Shown: in pieces, positions 52,206 through 61,186 of the stretch
Layout: every line of letters begins with the position of its first letter
Numbering within the stretch: position 1 is the stretch's first letter
Assembly: GCF_021191695.1 (NCBI RefSeq)
Contig: NZ_JAIWPT010000008.1
Coordinates: 1 to 64,000, forward strand
Length of the DNA stretch: 64,000 nt
Reading direction: 5' to 3'
From: Proluteimonas luteida
GTDB taxonomy: Bacteria > Pseudomonadota > Gammaproteobacteria > Xanthomonadales > Xanthomonadaceae
Made by a program: the position numbers and the translations under genes
Notes under the pieces: generated by a model
What the model was told of the DNA's origin: nothing
Databases searched by the model: none
The model's input: only the letters and a program-made list of their open reading frames with translations

Positions 52206-52861
52206 AGACATCGAAAGCCCTGATCGCCGCCGCCATCTGCGTCCCGTTGCTGCTTGCCTGTGCCGACCAGGCCGTCAACGCCTACGATGGCGAGGCGGCG
52301 GCCGCCGCGCCTGCCGACGACCTGGCGACCACGCCGACGGTCACCGCGGAGATCGGTCCCGATTCCCCGTTCGCCGAGGGCGCGCCGGCGCCGGCGCGCG
52401 AACCGGACGTCATCTACGTGCCGACGCCCGAGCCGGTGGTCGACGCGATGCTCAATCTGGCGAAGGTCGGCGAGGGCGACGTGCTCTACGACCTCGGGTC
52501 GGGCGACGGCCGCATCCCGATCGCGGCGGCCCAGCGTTTCGGCGTGCGCGGCGTCGGCATCGACATCAACCCGGTGCGGGTGCGCGAGGCCAACGCCAAT
52601 GCCGAGCGCGCGGGCGTCACCGATCTGGTGACATTCAAGGAGGCGGACCTGTTCGAGTCCGACATCAGCGAGGCGACGGTGGTCACGCTGTACCTGCTGC
52701 AGAGCCTCAACGTGAAGCTGCGGCCGAAGCTGCTCGCGGAACTGCAGCCGGGTACGCGCATCGTCAGCCATGCCTTCGACATGGCCGGCCACTGGGAACC
52801 GGAGGCGACCGAGACCATCGACGGTACCCGCATCTTCCTGTGGACCGTGCCCGAACGCTGA
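52202..52861 (+). CDS. Exported lipoprotein with class I methyltransferase fold
   Basis: This 219-residue protein starts with a lipoprotein signal (LIAAAICVPLLLACAD, Cys20), then a linker rich in Ala and Asp, and from about residue 80 a Rossmann-type methyltransferase domain: VLYDLGSGDGRIPIAAAQ near 96-109, GVGIDINPVRVREANANAE, VTFKEADLFES and VVTLYLLQSLNVKLRPKL. S-adenosylmethionine is not known to be present in the periplasm, so either the signal is not used or the fold serves another purpose. It overlaps the upstream permease gene by four bases. Confidence in the fold is high, in the activity low. Confidence 0.8.
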   Translation: MKTSKALIAAAICVPLLLACADQAVNAYDGEAAAAAPADDLATTPTVTAEIGPDSPFAEGAPAPAREPDVIYVPTPEPVVDAMLNLAKVGEGDVLYDLGSGDGRIPIAAAQRFGVRGVGIDINPVRVREANANAERAGVTDLVTFKEADLFESDISEATVVTLYLLQSLNVKLRPKLLAELQPGTRIVSHAFDMAGHWEPEATETIDGTRIFLWTVPER

Positions 52862-53022
52862 CCGTCTGCATGTGGCTGGTGCACGCGGCCCGCGTGTACC
52901 GGCCACCACCCGCGCGGGCCGGGCGCGGGGACATGCACGTCGTCCTCGTCCCGGCCGCATTGCCGCCGCATACTTGCCTGCGCTGGTCACACGAGTGACC
53001 GCACGAGACGGAGACCGACCGC
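52862..53022. other. Gap with likely promoter of the hydrolase gene
   Basis: 161 bases without a gene. No strong promoter consensus or terminator was recognised. Confidence 0.35.
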
Positions 53023-54069
53023 ATGCCAGCACGCGAACACCCCGCCTTTCGCCTCCCGTTCCCGGCACTGTGGCTTGCCGCCGCCACCGCTATCGCTGCG
53101 CTGCCCGTGGCGGCCCGCGATACGGCGCCCGCCTACGACGGCACGCTGTCGGCATTCGAGTATCCACATCCGCGGCGGCAGCATGCGTTCCAGTCGCAGG
53201 GGCAGGCCCTGTCGATGGCCTACATGGACGTGCGTCCCGATGCCGCACGCGACAACGGCCGCACCGCGGTGCTGCTGCACGGCAAGAACTTCTGCGGCGC
53301 GACCTGGGAGGCGACGATCGCCGTGCTGGTCGATGCCGGCTGGCGGGTGGTCGCGCCGGACCAGGTCGGTTTCTGCGCATCGACCAAGCCGCACGGCTAC
53401 CAGTTCTCGTTCGCGCAGCTCGCCGACAACACCCACGGACTGCTGGCGGCGCTGGGCGTGCGGCAGGCAACGCTGATCGGCCATTCGATGGGCGGGATGC
53501 TGGCGACCCGCTACGCCCTGATGTATCCCGATGCGGTGTCGCAGCTGGTGCTGGTCAATCCGATCGGTCTCGAGGACTGGCAGGCTGAAGGCGTGCCCTA
53601 TGCCACGATCGACCAGCTGGCCGAAGGCGAGCGCGGGACCACGTTCGACAGCATCAAGGCCTACCAGACGAAGTTCTACTACAACGGCCGCTGGGCCCCG
53701 GCCTACGACCGCTGGGTGATGATGCTGGCCGGCATGTACGCCGGACCGGACCGGGAGATCGTCGCGTGGAACCAGGCGCAGACCTCGGACATGGTGTTCA
53801 CCCAGCCGGTCGTGCACGAGTTTCCGCGGCTGCGCGTGCCCACGCTGCTGCTGATCGGCGGCAAGGACCGCACCGCGCCCGGTGCCAACCGTGCGCCCGA
53901 GGCCATCGCACAGCGGCTGGGCGACTACCCGGTGCTGGGCCGGCGCGCGGCGGAAACGATCCCCGGTGCGAACCTGGTCGAGTTTCCCGCGCTCGGGCAC
54001 TCGCCGCAGGTCGAGGCGCCGGAGGCGTTCCATGCCGCACTGCTGCGCGGACTCGAGGGCGGAGAATAG
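53023..54069 (+). CDS. Exported alpha/beta hydrolase
   Basis: This 348-residue protein has a signal peptide (LWLAAATAIAALPVAA) and a full alpha/beta hydrolase core: AVLLHGKNFCGATWEATI for the oxyanion hole, Ser in LIGHSMGGMLATRYAL near residue 154, Asp in LLIGGKDRTAPG near 288 and His in FPALGHSPQVEAPE near 325. The FCASTKPHGYQFSF loop and a lid region with KFYYNGRWAPAYDRW are typical of the epoxide hydrolase or haloalkane branch. The substrate is unknown. The ATG at 53023 is the first Met of the signal. Confidence 0.88.
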   Translation: MPAREHPAFRLPFPALWLAAATAIAALPVAARDTAPAYDGTLSAFEYPHPRRQHAFQSQGQALSMAYMDVRPDAARDNGRTAVLLHGKNFCGATWEATIAVLVDAGWRVVAPDQVGFCASTKPHGYQFSFAQLADNTHGLLAALGVRQATLIGHSMGGMLATRYALMYPDAVSQLVLVNPIGLEDWQAEGVPYATIDQLAEGERGTTFDSIKAYQTKFYYNGRWAPAYDRWVMMLAGMYAGPDREIVAWNQAQTSDMVFTQPVVHEFPRLRVPTLLLIGGKDRTAPGANRAPEAIAQRLGDYPVLGRRAAETIPGANLVEFPALGHSPQVEAPEAFHAALLRGLEGGE

Positions 54070-54217
54070 GCCTTGCGGCATCGCCCACCACCCGGCAGTG
54101 CGGCCGGCGGTGTTCATTCGGCATTCGACTGCGAATCCGGGCAAGCCCTACACTGGATCGCATTGCGGCCGGTGGGACTCCGGTCGCGCTTTTTTCCCTT
54201 TCCGCTGCTGGTTTTCC

Positions 54218-55477
54218 ATGTCGAAATGGCGCCTGAGCCTGCTGTTGACCGTCTGCCTGTCGGCCGTCGCCTGCCAGCGGCCGGCCGAGGAAACGGCCGC
54301 GCCGGTCGAGACGGTCGAGGTCGCCAGCCCGGAGGAGGGCGGCGCCCTGAGTACCGCGCCGGTCGAGGAGATGGAGCAGGCACCGGCACCCGCGCCGGCC
54401 ACGCCGGCGGAGGAGGAGGTCGACTGGTCGCCGTTGACGCTGCGTGACGGCAACGCGTCGGTCAGCTGCGAACTCGACTACGCCACCCACGGCGACGGCG
54501 AGCCGTTGCAGGATCTCGAACACGAGGCGCTGACCGCGCTGCTGTCGCAGTGCGCCGAACGCGGCGTGGTCCGGGTCCGCTTCAAGGGCCGGGTCACGCA
54601 GCAGTTCACCCAGCTGATGCAGCGCCTGGCGGTCGTCTCCGACGAGTTGTCGATCGACAAGCGCGTGCTCGACATCGATTCCAGCGGCGGCATGGTCGAG
54701 GAGGCGATCCGCGCCGGAGACGCCATCGCCGAATCGGGCTGGACGATCTGGGTGCGCGAGGGCGCGGTCTGCCACAGCGCCTGTGTGTTCGTGCTGGCCG
54801 GCGGCGACAACCGCCTGATCGGTGGTCGCGTCGGCATCCACCGCATCATCCGCATGAGCTCGTCCGCGGCCACACGCGCCGAGCTCAACCGCGAGTTGCG
54901 TGCGGTCTACGGCCGCGTCCGCGATTACCTGGAGCGCAACGGCGCGGCGGTCGCGGTCGCCGACCTGATGATGGCGGTGCCCAACCGCAGCCTGCGCATC
55001 CTGACCGCCGACGAGCTCAAGCTCTACGGGCTGGACGGCGTCAATCCGGCCCAGGACGACCTCGACCGGCTGCGGCTGATGCGCAAGTGCGGACAGGATT
55101 TCGTCGCCCGCCGTGACGCCTTCGTGCGGGCGTTCGATGCGCGCTGCAACACCCCTGAGACCGACGTCGAATCGATGAACACCTGCGGCCTGGAGTTGCG
55201 CGGCACGTTCGGCTTCCCCGACGAGACCTGCCCGGCCGAGAGTCCGCTGTCGGAGTTCGACCTGGTCGGCCAGATGCACGAGGCGGCCAGCAACGCCACC
55301 CGCCTGGAGCTCGAAGCCCTGCTGCGCAAGGCCGCCCCTTCGACCGCGCCGCCGGGCGCGGCGGTGCCGCCTGTTCCGGGAAAAGGCCGTCGCAGCGCGG
55401 ACAGCACGGGCCAGGCCGGCGAGACGCGCTCCGACGACGCACGTTCCGACGCCGAGGCCTCCGCCGCGGACGACTGA
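54218..55477 (+). CDS. Lipoprotein with ClpP-like (SDH-type) serine domain, COG3904-like
   Basis: This 419-residue protein has a lipoprotein signal with Cys19 in LSAVACQ, an acidic/Pro-Ala linker to about 70 and a domain resembling COG3904 periplasmic proteins of the ClpP/crotonase fold: DSSGGMVEEAIRAGDAIAES near 152-171, and a candidate Ser in VCHSACVFVLAGG near 187. A helical part follows with Cys residues (RKCGQDF, ARCNTP, NTCGLEL, ETCPAES), probably paired. The C-terminal 60 residues are low-complexity. Protease activity is inferred from fold only. The ATG at 54218 gives the lipobox. Confidence 0.78.
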   Translation: MSKWRLSLLLTVCLSAVACQRPAEETAAPVETVEVASPEEGGALSTAPVEEMEQAPAPAPATPAEEEVDWSPLTLRDGNASVSCELDYATHGDGEPLQDLEHEALTALLSQCAERGVVRVRFKGRVTQQFTQLMQRLAVVSDELSIDKRVLDIDSSGGMVEEAIRAGDAIAESGWTIWVREGAVCHSACVFVLAGGDNRLIGGRVGIHRIIRMSSSAATRAELNRELRAVYGRVRDYLERNGAAVAVADLMMAVPNRSLRILTADELKLYGLDGVNPAQDDLDRLRLMRKCGQDFVARRDAFVRAFDARCNTPETDVESMNTCGLELRGTFGFPDETCPAESPLSEFDLVGQMHEAASNATRLELEALLRKAAPSTAPPGAAVPPVPGKGRRSADSTGQAGETRSDDARSDAEASAADD

Positions 55478-55497
55478 CGCGCGTTTGCGCGCGATAC

Positions 55498-55647
55498 GTG
55501 GTCCGACCGGGCGCGGTGCCGCCCCGACCTGCGTAGGTCGGCCCCACGCGACCGACGCGCGCGGCGTTCGGGTTCGCGGGGCATCGGGGGATCCGCCCGA
55601 CACGGCCTGACCGGGGTTCCGGCCTCGGGGGCGTTGCCCCGACCTAC
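55498..55647. repeat. GTAG-type REP cluster
   Basis: One half element, ending GCCCCGACCTGC at 55532, is followed directly by a full element that begins GTAGGTCGGCCCC at 55533 and ends GCCCCGACCTAC at 55647. The cluster lies between the COG3904-like gene and the convergent ABC transporter gene and may serve as terminator for both. Confidence 0.8.
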
Positions 55648-55708
55648 GCACAAGGCACCCCGGAACCGGCGAAGACCCCGGAATCGCCGCGAGCGATTCC
55701 CGGCGCGG

Positions 55709-57556
55709 TTATGCCGGCGAGGCCGCGTCGTCGGAGATGAATCCACCCGACTGCCGCCGCCACAGGCTGGCGTAGACGCCGTCGCCGGCAATCAGCGCCT
55801 CGTGCGTGCCTTCCTCGACGATGCGGCCATGGTCCATGACGATCAGCCGGTCCATCGCCGCGATCGTCGACAGCCGGTGCGCGATCGCGATGACGGTCTT
55901 GCCCTCCATCAGCCGGTAGAGGTTCTCCTGGATCGCGGCCTCGGCCTCGGAATCCAGCGCCGAGGTCGCCTCGTCGAGCACCAGGATCGGCGCGTTCTTC
56001 AGCAGCACCCGCGCGATCGCGATGCGCTGGCGCTGACCGCCCGACAGCTTGACGCCGCGCTCGCCGACGTGCGCGTCGTAGCCGGTGCGGCCCTTGGCGT
56101 CGCTGAGGGTGAGGATGAACTCGTGCGCCTCGGCCCGGCGTGCGGCGTCGAGCATCTCCGCCTCGCTGGCGTCCGGACGGCCGTAGAGGATGTTCTCGCG
56201 CACCGAGCGGTGCAGCAGCGAGGTGTCCTGGGTGACCATGCCGATCTGCGCGCGCAGCGAGTCCTGGGTGACCGTCGCGATGTCGGTGCCGTCGATGCGG
56301 ATCACGCCGGATTCGCGGTCGTAGAAGCGCAGCAGCAGGTTGACCAGCGTCGACTTGCCGGCGCCGGAACGGCCGACCAGGCCGATCTTCTCGCCGGGAC
56401 GCACGTGCAGGTTGAGGTCCTCGATGACGCTGCGGCCCTGCTGGCCGTAGTGGAAGTCCACGTGCTCGAAGCGGATGTCGCCGTCGACGTGGCCCAGCGC
56501 CGGCGCGTCGGGGGCGTCGTCGACGGTCGCCGCCAGCGAGATCGAGTTGATGCCGTCGCGCACCGTGCCGATGTTCTCGAACAGCGCCGACAGCTCCCAC
56601 ATGATCCACTGCGACATGCCCAGCATGCGCAGCGCCAGCGCGATGGCGACGGCGATCGAACCGGCGCTGATGACGCCGCCGTGCCACAGCCACAGGCCCA
56701 GCGCGGTCACCGAGGCCAGCAGCAGCATGTTCAACGTGTAGTTGCAGACGTTGATCACCGTCACCAGGCGCATCTGCCGGTGCACGGTGTCGAGGAAGCC
56801 GTCCATCGCATCGCGGGCATAGGCCTGCTCGCGACGCGAATGCGAGAACAGCTTGACCGTGGCGATGTTGGTGTAGCTGTCGACGATGCGCCCGGTCATC
56901 ACCGAGCGCGCGTCGGCCTGTTCTTCGGATACGCGGCTGATCTTCGGCACGAACCGCCACATCAGCAGCGCGTAGCCGGTCACCCAGCCGAGGAACGGCA
57001 GCATCATCCGCCAGTCGGCGGCCGCGGCGACGACCAGTGCGCTGGTCAGGTAGACCAGCACGTAGTTGCCGACGTCGAGCAGCTTGATGACCGTCTCGCG
57101 CACCGCCAGCGAGGTCTGCATCAGCTTGGTCGCGATGCGCCCGGCGAACTCCTCCTGGAAGTAGCTCATCGACTGGCGCAGCAGGTAGCGGTGCACGTTC
57201 CAGCGGATGCGCATCGGGAAGTTGCCGAGCAGCGTCTGGTGGATGACCAGCGAGCTGAGCAGGGTCAGCAGCGGCAGCCCGACCAGCACCAGCAGCGCCA
57301 TGCCGATCAGGCGCGTCGCTTCGCTTTCCAGGAAGGTGGCCGGCGTGGTCGCGCCGAGCCGGTCGACCAGCGAGCCGACATAGGCGTACAGCGCGACTTC
57401 GGCGACCGCGATCGCGGCCGTTACCGCCGCCATCAGCAGCAGCCATCTGCCGCTGCCGCACACATAGTGCATGCAGAACGCGAACAGCGTGGTCGGCGGC
57501 TGGGTCGGGGGTGCGGGCGGGAACGGGTCGACTCTGTTTTCAAACCAGCGGAGCAT
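55709..57556 (-). CDS. ABC exporter, fused membrane and ATPase domains
   Basis: This 615-residue half-transporter has six helices (about residues 40-330) and an ATPase domain: Walker A LVGRSGAGKSTLV, Q loop GMVTQDTSLLHRSVRENIL, signature KLSGGQRQRIAIA, Walker B PILVLDEATSALD and the H-loop AHRLSTIAAMDR. The VRFEHVDFHYG-like beta strand and the long N-terminal part fit the MsbA/multidrug-type exporters of the ATM1 or YheH branch. Such proteins work as homodimers and export lipids, drugs or peptides; the substrate is unknown. The ATG at 57556 precedes MLRWFENRVDPFPP; the longer frame is rejected. Confidence 0.92.
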   Translation of the reverse strand: MLRWFENRVDPFPPAPPTQPPTTLFAFCMHYVCGSGRWLLLMAAVTAAIAVAEVALYAYVGSLVDRLGATTPATFLESEATRLIGMALLVLVGLPLLTLLSSLVIHQTLLGNFPMRIRWNVHRYLLRQSMSYFQEEFAGRIATKLMQTSLAVRETVIKLLDVGNYVLVYLTSALVVAAAADWRMMLPFLGWVTGYALLMWRFVPKISRVSEEQADARSVMTGRIVDSYTNIATVKLFSHSRREQAYARDAMDGFLDTVHRQMRLVTVINVCNYTLNMLLLASVTALGLWLWHGGVISAGSIAVAIALALRMLGMSQWIMWELSALFENIGTVRDGINSISLAATVDDAPDAPALGHVDGDIRFEHVDFHYGQQGRSVIEDLNLHVRPGEKIGLVGRSGAGKSTLVNLLLRFYDRESGVIRIDGTDIATVTQDSLRAQIGMVTQDTSLLHRSVRENILYGRPDASEAEMLDAARRAEAHEFILTLSDAKGRTGYDAHVGERGVKLSGGQRQRIAIARVLLKNAPILVLDEATSALDSEAEAAIQENLYRLMEGKTVIAIAHRLSTIAAMDRLIVMDHGRIVEEGTHEALIAGDGVYASLWRRQSGGFISDDAASPA

Positions 57557-57737
57557 GGGGAATCCAGTCAATGGAGGAGCGGGCGCGCCGATGGATGGCG
57601 CGCGTGCGGGGACGCGGGGGCGGATATATGCAGGTGCCGCGCGTCCGTGCGGGTGGCTATTGTCCGGGATCGCGGTCGCGGATGTCGCGACGCCCGCCGG
57701 ATCCCCGGCGCATGGACAGTGGAAACCTACCCGTTGC
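57557..57737. other. Gap between the ABC exporter and the oxidoreductase, no gene seen
   Basis: 181 bases upstream of the ABC exporter should include its promoter. A hexamer-like TATATG at 57626 is the only AT-rich patch. No gene is seen. Confidence 0.35.
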
Positions 57738-57808
57738 GCAGGTCGGCGCTGCGCGGCCGACGGGATTTTTCCGGCAACGTCCGCGTCGGCGGCGTAGCGC
57801 CGACCTAC
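57738..57808. repeat. GTAG-type REP pair supplying the stop codon of the oxidoreductase
   Basis: The element begins GCAGGTCGGCGC and ends GCGCCGACCTAC, with the minus-strand form starting GTAGGTCGGC. The TAG within that start is the stop codon of the quinone oxidoreductase (57805-57807). Confidence 0.85.
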
Positions 57809-58830
57809 GGGACGTCCAGCACGATTCTCCCGAGGTGATGCGCGGTGACGGCCTGTTGCGCCTCGGCAAGCCGCTGCAGCGGGAAGCGCCGCGAGACATG
57901 CAGGTGGAACGGGCCGGCGTCGATCGCCCGCCGCACCGCGCGCATCGTCTGCGCGTCGTGGCGCATGCCGAAGGCGACGGCGGCGATGTCGCCGCGCGCG
58001 GGCGGATCCGCGACCCCGTGCGGCCAGGCGACGCGGCCGCCGGGACGCAATGCGTCGACGATCGTCGCGGTCAGCGGACCTTCGGCGGTCAGCAGCGCCG
58101 CGTCGAGGCCGTCCGGCGCGAAGATGCGCAGCGCGGCGGCGAGATTGTGCCGGCGGCCATCGATGGCCATGTCCGCGCCCAGCCGTTCGCACAGCGCCTG
58201 TCCGTCCGCACCGGACGCGACCGCGAGCACCCGCGCGCCGCGCTGGCGGGCGAACTGCAGCGCCATGTGGCCGATGCCGCCGCTGGCGCCCAGCACCAGC
58301 AGCGCATCGCCCTTGCCGACCATCAGCGCCGCGTCGATGCCCTGCATCGCCAGCGCCGCGTCGACCGGCATCGCCGCGGCCTGCGGCAGCGACAGCCGCG
58401 ACGGGACCGGCCAGACGTGGTCGGCGTCGAGCACCACGAACTGGGCATGAAAGCCGCACCTGGGATTGCGCAGCGGCACCAGGCCGCAGACCCGGTCGCC
58501 TTCGCGGAAATCGTGCACCCCGGCACCGACCTCGACCACCGTGCCGGCGCCCTCGGCGCCGGGAACGTGCGGGACCAGCAGCGGCTGGCCGCTACGCGCG
58601 GCGAATACGCCCTCGCGCTCGAGCACGTCCCAGTGGCCCACGCCGGCCGCCAGCACCCGCACCAGCACCTGTCCCGGGCCCGGGCGCGGAATCGGCAGTT
58701 CCGCCGCGGCGAGGACGTCGTCGCCGCCGAAGCGGCTGAAGCTCATCGCCAGCATGGTCTCGGCGTCCGCATCCTCGTCCCGGGGCCAGGGCGCGGGTGC
58801 GGGCGATGGGGACATGGCGTCTAGGGACAT
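57805..58830 (-). CDS. Zinc-independent quinone oxidoreductase (MDR family)
   Basis: This 341-residue medium-chain dehydrogenase/reductase has the GroES-like half ([40 protein letters not shown]) and the NADPH-binding half with [18 protein letters not shown]. The structural and catalytic zinc Cys are absent, which points to the quinone oxidoreductase (Qor) branch. I choose the ATG at 58830: AGGAG lies six bases before it, whereas for the ATG at 58836 the AGGAG would be immediately adjacent. It is divergent from soxR with a SoxR-type promoter between, so it is probably induced by redox-cycling compounds. Its stop lies in a REP element. Confidence 0.88.
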   Translation of the reverse strand: MSLDAMSPSPAPAPWPRDEDADAETMLAMSFSRFGGDDVLAAAELPIPRPGPGQVLVRVLAAGVGHWDVLEREGVFAARSGQPLLVPHVPGAEGAGTVVEVGAGVHDFREGDRVCGLVPLRNPRCGFHAQFVVLDADHVWPVPSRLSLPQAAAMPVDAALAMQGIDAALMVGKGDALLVLGASGGIGHMALQFARQRGARVLAVASGADGQALCERLGADMAIDGRRHNLAAALRIFAPDGLDAALLTAEGPLTATIVDALRPGGRVAWPHGVADPPARGDIAAVAFGMRHDAQTMRAVRRAIDAGPFHLHVSRRFPLQRLAEAQQAVTAHHLGRIVLDVP

Positions 58831-58875
58831 CGGCATCTCCTGGAATGTCGTGCGGCTTGCACGGGATCGGCGCAC

Positions 58876-58906
58876 AGGGTAGAACCTCAACAAATGTTGA
58901 GGTCAA
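58876..58906 (-). promoter_or_regulatory. SoxR-box promoter of the quinone oxidoreductase
   Basis: CCTCAACA-AA-TGTTGAGG at 58885-58902 is a perfect 18-bp palindrome of the SoxR-box size. On the minus strand it lies between a -35 TTGACC (58901-58906) and a -10 TACCCT (58876-58881) with a 19-bp spacer, the overlong spacing typical of MerR-family promoters. The -10 is 46 bases before the oxidoreductase start. The box also overlaps the leader of soxR, so SoxR may limit its own synthesis. Confidence 0.88.
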
Positions 58907-58916
58907 CAGGTGGGCG

Positions 58917-59366
58917 ATGAAGACGCACGGCGATCCGCATCCGCTTTCGGTCGGCGACGTGTCCGCGCGCAGCGGTGTCGCGGTGTCGGCGCTGCATTTC
59001 TACGAGCGCGAGGGCCTGATCCACAGCGTGCGCAATGCCGGCAACCAGCGCCGCTACGCGCGCGACGTGCTGCGGCGGGTCGCCGTGGTCAAGGTCGCGC
59101 AGCGCGCCGGGATTCCGCTGGCGGCGATCCGCGAGGCCCTGGAGACGCTGCCCGACGCGCGTACGCCGACCCAGGCCGACTGGAGCCGGCTGTCGCGGCG
59201 CTGGCGCGGCGACCTGGACGCACGGATCGCGCAGCTGACCAAACTGCGCGACCAGCTCGACGGCTGCATCGGCTGCGGCTGCCTGTCGCTCAAGGCCTGT
59301 CCCTTGCGCAATCCCGGCGACGAGGCCGGCAGCGAAGGGCCGGGCGCGCGCTATCTGGAAACCTGA
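58917..59366 (+). CDS. soxR: Redox-sensitive transcriptional activator SoxR
   Basis: This 149-residue MerR-family regulator has the N-terminal helix-turn-helix ([23 protein letters not shown], in short [20 protein letters not shown]), the wing [18 protein letters not shown], a long dimer helix, and the 2Fe-2S site [14 protein letters not shown] near residues 116-128 with four Cys. In enterobacteria it activates soxS; in xanthomonads and pseudomonads it directly controls a few genes, such as oxidoreductases. The ATG at 58917 is 14 bases after the SoxR box. Lysis of the cluster by superoxide or redox drugs triggers activation, as known for the family. Confidence 0.95.
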   Translation: MKTHGDPHPLSVGDVSARSGVAVSALHFYEREGLIHSVRNAGNQRRYARDVLRRVAVVKVAQRAGIPLAAIREALETLPDARTPTQADWSRLSRRWRGDLDARIAQLTKLRDQLDGCIGCGCLSLKACPLRNPGDEAGSEGPGARYLET

Positions 59367-59413
59367 GGCGCGTAGGGCGGGGCGCCTGTTCGCTGGCGCA
59401 GGGGATTGCCGCG

Positions 59414-61186
59414 TCAGCGGCCGCCCACGCCGCCGCCTCCGCCGCCACCGCCGGAGAAACCGCCCCCGCCACCGCCGCCGCTCAATCCCGAACTGCTGCC
59501 CGGCGGTATCGACGAGGCGGCGATGCGGGTGGTGAGGCTGTTGCCCATCGAGCGGCTGAAACGGCCCATGTCGGTCACCGGGATGCCCGCGTACCAGGGG
59601 AAGCCGGCGACTGCGGTCGCCGCGGCGGCGGCGCCGACGGCCGCGGTGAATTTCTTCGTCCACGCGTCTTCGACATCCAGCGCGACCGCGTAGGGCAGCA
59701 GGAACTCGTAGCGCGTCGCATCCAGCGCCGGCACGGTTCCCGGCGCCTGCAGGCGCTTGAGGTCCTGCTTCTCGGCCACGCCCAGGTACCGGCGCAGGCC
59801 CTCGATCTCGTCGAGCAGGCGCCGGCCCTCGAGCGTCGGCGCCTTGACCAGCACCGCGAACACGATCAGCACCGGCAGCATCAGCGCAACCGCGGCCACG
59901 GTCAGCGGCAGTCCGCCGCCGATGATGGCCAGTACGATCGCGCTGCCGCCGGTCAGCAGGGCGATGCCCAGTGCGATCAGCACGCTGCCGCCGTTGACCC
60001 GGAACATCGCCGGCTGGAAGCGCCGGCGCAGCGCGTCGGCATGCGCCTGCCTGGCCTCGCGCACGCGCGTGGCCTGCTCCGCATCGAGCGTCAGCGCGTC
60101 GTCGGCATCGGGCAGCAGCGTGGTCAGCAGCGCGCGCTGCTCCATCGTCGGCAGCGTGTTGGCGCCGGCGCGCGTGCGCTGGACCTGCCAGACCGTCGCC
60201 TTGCCCTGCTTGTCGCGGCGGATGTGCACATGGTCGTCGACTGCGCAGGCCAGCAGGTCGGCGGAGAAGCAGCGGTCGTCGTAGCGCATGCGCTTCATGT
60301 AGCGCAGCCCCGCCGGCGAGAATCCGGGCGGCGGGTCGTAGCGCACGACGATGGTGCCCGCCGCGGGATCCCGGCCCAGCTTGCGCCAGCGCAGCACGCA
60401 ATAGCCGAGCAGCAGCAACAGGCCGGCGACCGCGACCAGCAGGCCCAGGTTGTCGCGCAGCAGCCAGCCCAGCTGCTGCTGCCGGGTCGGCGCCGTCACC
60501 AGGCCCTTGGGGAACGCCAGGACGACGGTCAGGCCCTCGCGCGGCTGCAGCGGGCGCGTCAGCGTCCAGCGCGCGCTGCCCGATGCCGACAGCGCGATGC
60601 GGTAGGCGCGTCCTTCGGCGCCGTACGGGCCGGTGTAGGCCTCGGCCCGCATCGCCTCCACAGGCACCGGCGCCGGCAGTTCCACGCGCACGCTGGCGCG
60701 CTCGACCGGGAATGCGCCATCGAGCCCGATCGCATTGAAGTACAGCTCGTCGTGGTCGGCGAAGAAGCCCAGCTGCCGCGAGGTCCGGTAGCGCAGCGTG
60801 TAGACCGGCTGCGACGGCAGCGGCAGGAAACGCTCGTCGCCCACGTCCACGCGCACCCCGTTGGCCATGCGGCGGGTCTGCCAGGGCTCGCGTTCGCCGT
60901 CGCGCAGCACCTCGACGACTTCGAAGTCGGCGGTCACGCGGTTGCCGGCGCGGTCGCGGTAGCGCGTGGGGAAGTCGCGGGTGATGCCGCGGCGGATCTG
61001 GCGGCCTTCGGCACGCACGTGGATCCGCTCGGTGATGTCGAGGCGGCCGTCGGCCAGCACCCGGATGTCGATGTCCTGGGCGAGGATGCGTTCCTCGGCA
61101 TGCGCAGCCGGCGCCGCGAACGCCAGGACCAGCAGCACTGCCGGCAGCAGCCGCGGGAGCAGACGCCGCATGCGCAGGCCGCTCAC
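59414..61186 (-). CDS. DUF2207 membrane protein with Gly-rich tail
   Basis: This 590-residue protein has a signal peptide (LLPAVLLVLAFAAPAAHA), an extracytoplasmic DUF2207 domain (about 30-235: DIDIRVLADGRLDITERIHV, RRGITRDFPTRY, LPLPSQPVYTLRYRTSRQL), a helix near 250, a cytoplasmic part with DPAAGTIVVRYDPPPGFSPA, two further helices near 390-440 and a tail of Gly and Ser repeats at the end. It probably starts with GTG at 61186, overlapping the lemA TGA; the ATG at 61171 is possible. LemA and DUF2207 (or TPM) proteins are often paired. Function is unknown. Confidence 0.85.
   Translation of the reverse strand: MSGLRMRRLLPRLLPAVLLVLAFAAPAAHAEERILAQDIDIRVLADGRLDITERIHVRAEGRQIRRGITRDFPTRYRDRAGNRVTADFEVVEVLRDGEREPWQTRRMANGVRVDVGDERFLPLPSQPVYTLRYRTSRQLGFFADHDELYFNAIGLDGAFPVERASVRVELPAPVPVEAMRAEAYTGPYGAEGRAYRIALSASGSARWTLTRPLQPREGLTVVLAFPKGLVTAPTRQQQLGWLLRDNLGLLVAVAGLLLLLGYCVLRWRKLGRDPAAGTIVVRYDPPPGFSPAGLRYMKRMRYDDRCFSADLLACAVDDHVHIRRDKQGKATVWQVQRTRAGANTLPTMEQRALLTTLLPDADDALTLDAEQATRVREARQAHADALRRRFQPAMFRVNGGSVLIALGIALLTGGSAIVLAIIGGGLPLTVAAVALMLPVLIVFAVLVKAPTLEGRRLLDEIEGLRRYLGVAEKQDLKRLQAPGTVPALDATRYEFLLPYAVALDVEDAWTKKFTAAVGAAAAATAVAGFPWYAGIPVTDMGRFSRSMGNSLTTRIAASSIPPGSSSGLSGGGGGGGFSGGGGGGGGVGGR

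Noticed and set aside
59414..59490. Dense CCGCCGCC tract as a repeat or regulatory element
   Set aside because: It encodes the Gly/Ser tail of the DUF2207 protein.
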